64,000 nucleotides of DNA from Candidatus Thiodictyon syntrophicum (GTDB taxonomy: Bacteria; Pseudomonadota; Gammaproteobacteria; Chromatiales; Chromatiaceae): positions 5,171,501 through 5,235,500 of the forward strand of contig NZ_CP020370.1 in assembly GCF_002813775.1 (NCBI RefSeq), written 5' to 3'. Position numbers and translations under genes: made by a program. Positions 58,600 to 64,000 of this stretch are shown piece by piece; the first letter of the stretch is position 1, and the number at the start of each line of letters is the position of its first letter. The notes beneath the pieces are model-generated. The model was not told the origin of the DNA and ran no database searches. It saw only the letters and a list, made by a program, of their open reading frames with translations.

Positions 58600-58625
58600 A
58601 AGCGAAAAACTATGGTTTTTCGCTT
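58600..58625. promoter_or_regulatory. AAGCGAAAAAC palindrome between rpsB and map
   Basis: AAGCGAAAAAC-TATG-GTTTTTCGCTT is a perfect 11-bp inverted repeat with A/T-rich arms in the divergent 469-bp region between rpsB (minus) and map (plus). It could be an operator or a bidirectional terminator-like hairpin. No other feature is visible in 58404-58872. Confidence 0.4.
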
Positions 58626-58872
58626 GGATAGGCGATCCTCTGCCCTGATCTCCGAACCCGCGGCGCACGCGCAGCCTGCCGCGTGAACGCTTCCGGGGAA
58701 ACCCTGGGGCCGAGCGCACCGGAGTATCATCCCAGGCACCGGTCAGCGTCCGTTTGCGACGACGCGCCGCGTTTTATACCATAGTCAGCTTCGCCCGAGC
58801 AACGGCGGCGCGAACCAAACACTCTTTTTTCCTTAATAATCCGGGTACCAGGTGGACGCATTCAAAGGCCCT

Positions 58873-59655
58873 ATGAGCGTGCAAATCAAGACCCCCGAGG
58901 CGATCGAGCGGATGCGCCTCGCCGGGCGCCTGGCCGCAGACGTCCTCGACATGATCGCCGAACACGTCCAGCCCGGCGTCACCACCGACGAGTTGGATCG
59001 CCGCTGCCACGAGTACATGGTGCAGGTCCAGGACACTGTGCCCGCCCCCCTGAACTACCGCGGCTTCCCCCGCTCGATCTGCACCTCGGTCAACCATGTG
59101 GTGTGCCACGGCATCCCCGCCAACAAGCGGCTGAAGCGGGGCGATATCATCAATCTCGACATCACCGTGATCAAGGACGGCTACCACGGCGATACCAGCA
59201 TGATGTTCTTCGTCGGCGAGCCCTCGGTGCTGGCCAGACGCCTGGTCGGGGTCACCCGGGCGGCCCTGTTGCGCGGCATCGCGGCGGTGCGCCCCGGCGC
59301 CACCCTGGGCGACGTGGGTCACGCCATCCAGCAGTTCGTGGAGGCCCACGGCTACTCGGTGGTGCGCGAGTATTGCGGGCACGGGATCGGACGCGAGTTC
59401 CACGAGGACCCCCAGGTCCTGCACTACGGCAAGCCCGGGGAGGGGCTCACCCTGCGCCCGGGGATGTGTTTCACGATCGAACCCATGGTCAACGCGGGCA
59501 AGCGCTTCATCAAGCTGCTCCCGGACGGGTGGACCGTGGTGACCAAGGACCACAGCCTCTCGGCCCAGTGGGAACACACGCTCCTGGTCACTGAGGAGGG
59601 CCATGAGGTCCTGACCCTGCGGGCCGACGAGCGCGCCCCGGCCCCCGCCCCATGA
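58873..59655 (+). CDS. map: Methionine aminopeptidase, type I
   Basis: Removes the N-terminal Met from new proteins. 260 residues starting MSVQIKTPEAIERMRLAGRL. Metal ligands are visible: Asp in NLDITVIKDGYHGDTSMMF (two), His in YCGHGIGREFHEDP, Glu in FTIEPMVNAG and Glu in QWEHTLLVTEEG. Divergent from rpsB, as is common. Overlaps glnD by 4 bases (ATGA). Confidence 0.95.
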   Translation: MSVQIKTPEAIERMRLAGRLAADVLDMIAEHVQPGVTTDELDRRCHEYMVQVQDTVPAPLNYRGFPRSICTSVNHVVCHGIPANKRLKRGDIINLDITVIKDGYHGDTSMMFFVGEPSVLARRLVGVTRAALLRGIAAVRPGATLGDVGHAIQQFVEAHGYSVVREYCGHGIGREFHEDPQVLHYGKPGEGLTLRPGMCFTIEPMVNAGKRFIKLLPDGWTVVTKDHSLSAQWEHTLLVTEEGHEVLTLRADERAPAPAP

Positions 59656-62321
59656 GCGCCGTCCCCGCCCCGGTCCCGGCCGACGACGCCGCGGCGGCGC
59701 CGAACCTGCGTGACCTGATTCCGCTCTACCGCCGCCAACTGCGTGACGGCCGCGAGGCCCTGTTCAAGGAGTTCGACCAAGGGGTGCCGGTCACCACGCT
59801 GGTGCTGTCACTGAGCGAACTCACCGACCAGGTCCTGCGCGAGGTCTGGGTCCGGCATGTCGGCACCCCCGCGGGCCTGGCCCTGGCCGCGGTCGGCGGT
59901 TACGGCCGCCAGGAGTTGCACCCGGCCTCGGATCTCGACATCCTGATCCTGGCCGAGCCCGCGGTCGAGGCGGCGCTCCAGGAACCGTTGGAACAGTTGG
60001 TGACCTTCCTGTGGGACATCGGCCTGCAGGTCGGGCACAGCGTGCGCAGCGTCGCCGAATGTGTCAGCGAGGCGGCGGGCGACGTCACCGTGATGACCAA
60101 CCTGATGGAGGCACGCCTGCTGGCCGGCGACGCGGCCCTCTTCGAGCGCATGCGCGGCGCCACCGGCCCGGATCGGGTCTGGGACAGTCAGGCCTTCTTC
60201 ACCGCCAAGACCGAAGAACAGCAGGCACGCTGGCACAAATACGGCGACACCGCCTACAACCTGGAACCCAACATCAAGGAAAACCCCGGGGGCCTGCGCG
60301 ACATCCAGATGATCGGCTGGGTCGCCAAGCGGCACTTCGCCGCCGCCACCCTGCACGAACTGGTGACCCAGGGTTTCCTCATCGAGCCCGAGTACCAGGC
60401 CCTGATCGAGGGGCAAAACCACCTGTGGCGCATCCGTTTCGCGCTGCATCGGCTCACCGGGCGGCGCGAGGATCGGTTGCTGTTTGATTATCAGCGCACC
60501 ATGGCCCGCCAGTTCGGCTTCAGCGACGGGGAGAACAACCTCGCGGTCGAGCAGTTCATGCAGCAATACTACCGGACCGTGCAGGAACTCAACCGCCTGA
60601 ACGAGATGCTGCTGCAGCTCTTCCGCGAGGCCATCCTGCTGCACGACGACATCGGCCCCCCGGTCCCGATCAACAAGCGCTTCCAGTCGCGCAGCGGCTA
60701 TCTGGAGATCAGTTGTCCGACGGTGTTCCGGCGCTATCCGGTCGCCCTGCTCGAGGTCTTCTACCTCCTCCAGACCCACCCCGAGTTGTCGGGCGTGCGC
60801 GCCAGCACCATCCGCTCCATCCGCGAGAACCGCCACCGCATCGACGACGCCTTTCGCGCCGACATCCGCGCCCGCAGTCTCTTCATGGAGTGCCTGCGCG
60901 CACCCCAGGGCATCACCCACTCGCTGCGACGCATGAACCGCTACGGGGTGCTCGCCGCCTATATCCCGCCCTTCGCCAACATCGTCGGGCGCATGCAATA
61001 CGACCTGTTCCACGTCTACACGGTCGACGAGCACACGCTCGCCCTGCTGCGCAACCTGCGCCGTTTCACCGTCCCCGAGCACGCCGAGGAATTCCCCCTG
61101 TGCAGCGCGGTGAGCCTGCGCATCCCGAAACTGGAGGTCCTGTACCTGGCGGGGCTCTTCCACGACATCGCCAAGGGCCGCGGTGGCGATCACTCCCAAC
61201 TGGGCGCCCGCGACGCCTGGGACTTCTGCCGCCTGCACGGACTCTCGGAGTTCGACAGCCGCCTGGTCGCCTGGCTGGTGGAGAAACACCTGCTGATGTC
61301 CATGACCGCCCAGCGCAAGGACATCAGCGACCCGGAGGTGATCCAAGCCTTCGCCGAGATGGTCGGAGAGCAGACCCGGCTCGACTATCTCTACCTGCTC
61401 ACCGTGGCGGATTCGCGCGCCACCAACCCGGAGCGCTGGAACAGTTGGATCGACGCGCTGCTGCGCGAGCTCTACCACGCCACCCGGCGGGCCCTGCTGC
61501 GCGGGCTGGAGCACCCCCAGGCCCAGGAGGAACTGATCGCGCAGAAACAGGACGAGGCCAAACGCCTGGTCCAGCGCTATGGCGGCGACCCCGACGCCTG
61601 CACCCGACTGTGGCGGCGCTTCAGCCTGGACTTCTTCCTGCACAACTCCCCGGACGAGATCGCCTGGCAGACCCGCCTCATCCTGGACACGCCGCCCGGC
61701 GCCCTGCCGCTCGTGATGATCCGCCCGGTCACCGCCCGCGGCGGCACCGAGATCTTCATCTACACCAGCGACCGCGCCAACCTGTTCGCCCGCACCACCG
61801 CGCTCCTGGACCAGTTGGGGCTGAGCATCATGGACGCCCGCGTCATGACCACCGACGACCACATGGCCGTCAACACCTATCAGGTGCTGGATCTCGACGG
61901 CCACCCGGTCAACGACTCAGACCGCATGGAGGAGATCCGCGGCGCCCTCACCGCGGACCTGCGCGCCCATGCCAGCGGCGGTATCGCGGTGGCGCGCAGC
62001 CTGCCGCGGCGCCACCGTCACTTTCCGATCGAGACCCGGGTCAGCTTCGCGGTCGACGAGGCCAACCGCCGCACCGTCATGCGGCTCAACACGCTCGACC
62101 GGCCCGGGCTGCTCGCCGAGGTCGGCGAGGTCTTCCAGACCTGCAACATCCGGCTGCAGAACGCCAAGATCGCCACCGTCGGCGCCGAGGTGGACGACGT
62201 CTTCTTCATTACCGCCGCGGACGAGTCACCCATCCTGTGCGAGACCGCCATCGCCTGCCTGAGCCGGGAGGTCTACGCCCGGCTCGATCCCGACAAGGGC
62301 GCCGTCAAGGGTGCGGGTTGA
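59652..62321 (+). CDS. glnD: Bifunctional uridylyltransferase/uridylyl-removing enzyme GlnD
   Basis: Nitrogen sensor that adds and removes UMP on PII proteins according to glutamine level. Domain order: nucleotidyltransferase (VGGYGRQELHPASDLDILIL), a central helical part, an HD domain (YLAGLFHDIAKGRGGDHSQL), and two ACT domains at the end (TEIFIYTSDRANLFARTTAL and TLDRPGLLAEVGEVFQTCNI). 889 residues, normal for the family. The last A of its stop starts the next gene. Confidence 0.96.
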   Translation: MSAVPAPVPADDAAAAPNLRDLIPLYRRQLRDGREALFKEFDQGVPVTTLVLSLSELTDQVLREVWVRHVGTPAGLALAAVGGYGRQELHPASDLDILILAEPAVEAALQEPLEQLVTFLWDIGLQVGHSVRSVAECVSEAAGDVTVMTNLMEARLLAGDAALFERMRGATGPDRVWDSQAFFTAKTEEQQARWHKYGDTAYNLEPNIKENPGGLRDIQMIGWVAKRHFAAATLHELVTQGFLIEPEYQALIEGQNHLWRIRFALHRLTGRREDRLLFDYQRTMARQFGFSDGENNLAVEQFMQQYYRTVQELNRLNEMLLQLFREAILLHDDIGPPVPINKRFQSRSGYLEISCPTVFRRYPVALLEVFYLLQTHPELSGVRASTIRSIRENRHRIDDAFRADIRARSLFMECLRAPQGITHSLRRMNRYGVLAAYIPPFANIVGRMQYDLFHVYTVDEHTLALLRNLRRFTVPEHAEEFPLCSAVSLRIPKLEVLYLAGLFHDIAKGRGGDHSQLGARDAWDFCRLHGLSEFDSRLVAWLVEKHLLMSMTAQRKDISDPEVIQAFAEMVGEQTRLDYLYLLTVADSRATNPERWNSWIDALLRELYHATRRALLRGLEHPQAQEELIAQKQDEAKRLVQRYGGDPDACTRLWRRFSLDFFLHNSPDEIAWQTRLILDTPPGALPLVMIRPVTARGGTEIFIYTSDRANLFARTTALLDQLGLSIMDARVMTTDDHMAVNTYQVLDLDGHPVNDSDRMEEIRGALTADLRAHASGGIAVARSLPRRHRHFPIETRVSFAVDEANRRTVMRLNTLDRPGLLAEVGEVFQTCNIRLQNAKIATVGAEVDDVFFITAADESPILCETAIACLSREVYARLDPDKGAVKGAG

Positions 62322-62896
62322 TGGCGGATCTCGCGCGGGGCGCCCTTTTCGGGACTGATCAAGCGTCAATCATCCGCCGTGCGGACGCCGCTTTGCATCC
62401 CGCCGTGGGACTTGCGTCGCGGCGGCACCGGGGTGCACCCGCACTCCTGGTGTCGGCACTCCTCGCCCTGACGCCGGCCGCCCGCGCCGACGAGGCCCCC
62501 GCGGCCGACCCCCCGGCGCCGCCAACCGCCGCGCCGTCGGCGCCGCGGGACACCCCGCCCACCGACTCGGCGGCATCGGACACCCCCTGGCTGGCGGAGG
62601 TGCGCGCCCAGCGCCAGGCGGCCGAGGCGCGCCATCAGGCCAACCGCGCCGCCTTCGCCGCCCGCCGCCGCGCCCTGGACCCCTGGGGTGCCGCCCAGCA
62701 CGAGGCCCGGGAAGAGGCATTCGAGCGCCGCCGCGAGGCGCGCCGCGGACAACGCGAGCAGGCCCGCGGGCCGTTGCCCGCCCCCGGGACGCCCCCGGGA
62801 ACGCCGGACACAAGCACGGCGCGCGCCAACCCAGACCCGGGCCGCGGCACCCCGCCCCAAGACTGGAACAACCTCTGGTATTTCCGCGGCTATTGA
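62321..62896 (+). CDS. Small exported Ala/Pro/Arg-rich protein
   Basis: 191 residues. After an N-terminal stretch a signal-like segment (APALLVSALLALTPAARA) is followed by a Pro/Ala-rich linker, then a highly charged Arg/Ala/Glu helix (RAQRQAAEARHQANRAAFAA) and a Pro/Gly-rich tail that ends DWNNLWYFRGY, which looks like a conserved C-terminal tag. The start shares one base with the glnD stop. No family recognised; the tail and the signal make it a likely periplasmic or surface protein. Confidence 0.6.
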   Translation: MADLARGALFGTDQASIIRRADAALHPAVGLASRRHRGAPALLVSALLALTPAARADEAPAADPPAPPTAAPSAPRDTPPTDSAASDTPWLAEVRAQRQAAEARHQANRAAFAARRRALDPWGAAQHEAREEAFERRREARRGQREQARGPLPAPGTPPGTPDTSTARANPDPGRGTPPQDWNNLWYFRGY

Positions 62897-62928
62897 GCCT
62901 CGCCGGTTCAAAGGCCAAAACGCTGTCA

Positions 62929-63929
62929 CAAAATTACTATGTCGACAAGACGGACTTCGCCTGGCGGCTGATCGCGCAGGGCAGCCATTATTTTCTCTCC
63001 CGGCCGCGGCGCTTCGGCAAGTCGCTGTTCCTCGATACCCTGGGCGAACTCTTTGTCGGCAACGAGCCGCTGTTTCGAGGCCTCGCCATCCATAACCGCT
63101 GGGACTGGTCGCGGCGCGCCCCGGTCATCCGGCTGAGCTTCGGCGCTGGCTTCGCGCAGACCAGGGCCGAACTGGACCGGCGGATTCTGGCCCTGTTGCG
63201 CGTCAATGCCCGGGCCCTGGGGCAGACCTGCGTCGACCCCACCGACATCCCCGGCAGTTTCGCGGAACTGATTGCAGCGGCACACGCGGGCGCCGGCGAG
63301 CGCGTCGTGGTGCTGGTGGACGAATATGACAAACCCATCCTCGACAACATCACCGACCACCCGACCGCGCGCGCCATGCGCGACGGCTTGCGCAATCTCT
63401 ACTCGGTCATCAAGGACTCCGATGCCCATATCCGCTTCAGAGCCTCAACAGCACCTTGCTGCGTGCCTGGAGCCCGGACCCGCAGGCCGGGGTCCAGCAC
63501 CGCACGGCACTGTATCGCCTTATGCTTGCCAATGATTTCGCCGGTCTTGAGACCCTGTTCACCGCCTTCTTCGCAAGCATCCCGCCCGACTGGTATCGCA
63601 ACAACCCGATCGCCCGTTACGAGGGCTATTCAGCCTGCGTCTTCTACGCCTGGTTCGCCTCGCTGGGCCTCGACATCACCCCGGAAGACAGTTCCAACCA
63701 GGGGCGGCTCGACATGGCGGTACGGTTCAACGGCCAGGTCTATCTGTTCGAGTTCAAGGTGGTGGAATTGGAGCCGGAAGGGCGGGCCTTGCAACAGATC
63801 AAGGAACGCAGCTACGCCGACAAATACCGGGCCTGCGGTCAGCCGATCCACCTCATCGGGGTGGAGTTCAGCCGTAAACGACGCACCCTGGTGGGCTTCG
63901 AGGTCGAGACGCTCTATGGAATTGCTTAA
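62929..63929 (+). pseudogene. AAA-ATPase / PD-(D/E)XK (DUF1703-type) gene with internal deletion
   Basis: Pieces of a common accessory protein. First part: YYVDKTDFAWRLIAQGSHYF, LSRPRRFGKSLFLDTLGELF (Walker A-like), VVVLVDEYDKPILDN (Walker B). It breaks at SDAHIRF near 63438 and resumes in another frame with LLRAWSPDPQAG. The second part (63456-63929) is the C-terminal nuclease: EGYSACVFYAWFASLGLDIT, NQGRLDMAVRFNGQVYLFEF (D..ExK) and YADKYRACGQPIHLIGVEF. About 200 residues are missing, and no natural start is visible at the left, so the gene is dead, although the second half could be made alone. Confidence 0.8.
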
Positions 63930-63945
63930 CTGGGCGCCGGCACCC

Positions 63946-64000
63946 TCAGCGCCCCGCCGCGAGCTGCCCGAGCAACACCCGGGCGGCGTCCCGCTCGGGA
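63946..64000 (-). CDS. 3' end of a minus-strand gene cut by the window edge
   Basis: The last 17 codons, PERDAARVLLGQLAAGR-stop (TGA at 63946-63948), look helical and protein-like. Too short to identify. Confidence 0.3.
   Translation of the reverse strand, partial: PERDAARVLLGQLAAGR

Noticed and set aside
58404-58739. N-terminal extension of ribosomal protein S2
   Set aside because: Not family-like; the GTG at 58403 has a good ribosome-binding site and begins the conserved S2 sequence.
59808-61904. Large minus-strand open frame opposite glnD
   Set aside because: Shadow of the real plus-strand gene; Gly/Val/His/Arg-rich composition and no family motifs.
60713-62320. Plus-strand open frame inside glnD leading into the small exported protein
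   Set aside because: Arg/Pro-rich shadow; only the part from 62321, after the overlapping start, looks real.

Overview
This is GC-rich chromosomal DNA from a gammaproteobacterium. The order lpxB-lpxA-fabZ-lpxD-skp-bamA-rseP-dxr-cdsA-uppS-frr-pyrH-tsf-rpsB facing map-glnD is the classic Proteobacterial envelope/translation cluster. The unusual load of insertion sequences, Uma2, CHAT/TPR and Rpn-like genes would suit a purple sulfur bacterium (Chromatiaceae); that family is an inference from gene content and not a proven identity.

Left part (1-18 kb): a class I ribonucleotide reductase small subunit; a two-gene restriction-modification pair (1380-3882) bracketed by two direct copies of an inverted-repeat element made of hexanucleotide repeats; a hypothetical gene; a phosphatidylglycerophosphatase A with an extra N-terminal domain; a complete RND efflux operon (adaptor, pump, outer-membrane channel; 6251-12367); a zinc-ribbon/coiled-coil/repeat membrane protein; O-acetylhomoserine sulfhydrylase; and a purine permease.

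Middle part (18-43 kb): an accessory region under active rearrangement. It holds two divergent TPR-CHAT protease / Rpn-like nuclease modules (18.4-26.7 kb and 28.0-32.4 kb). The first is broken by an IS1634-family element (21674-23612) and an ISAs1-family element (24378-26434), both with recognisable inverted repeats and target duplications. The second has an in-frame nonsense codon in its CHAT gene and a tandem extra nuclease copy. Next come an acyl-CoA ligase, a decayed methylthiotransferase, a PAS-GGDEF-EAL gene split by an amber codon, a duplicated murI 3' fragment, a 152-bp MITE-like element, a truncated Uma2 gene, a BrnTA toxin-antitoxin pair, murI, and a VapBC pair.

Right part (43-64 kb): xthA, then the long minus-strand lipid A / outer-membrane assembly / isoprenoid / phospholipid / translation cluster with tight start-stop overlaps, then map-glnD and a small exported protein on the plus strand, and finally an AAA-ATPase/PD-(D/E)XK gene ruined by an internal deletion.

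The most distinctive feature is a dispersed repeat family seen six times here. Tandem hexamers (CGTTGT/CGTAAT on one side, ATTACG/ACAACG on the other) form long hairpin arms around a core. There are two subfamilies with different cores and flanks: four copies of A (1.2, 3.9, 12.4 and 50.6 kb) and two of B (5.9 and 42.6 kb). Copies abut or overlap gene ends, and hexamer numbers differ in every copy.
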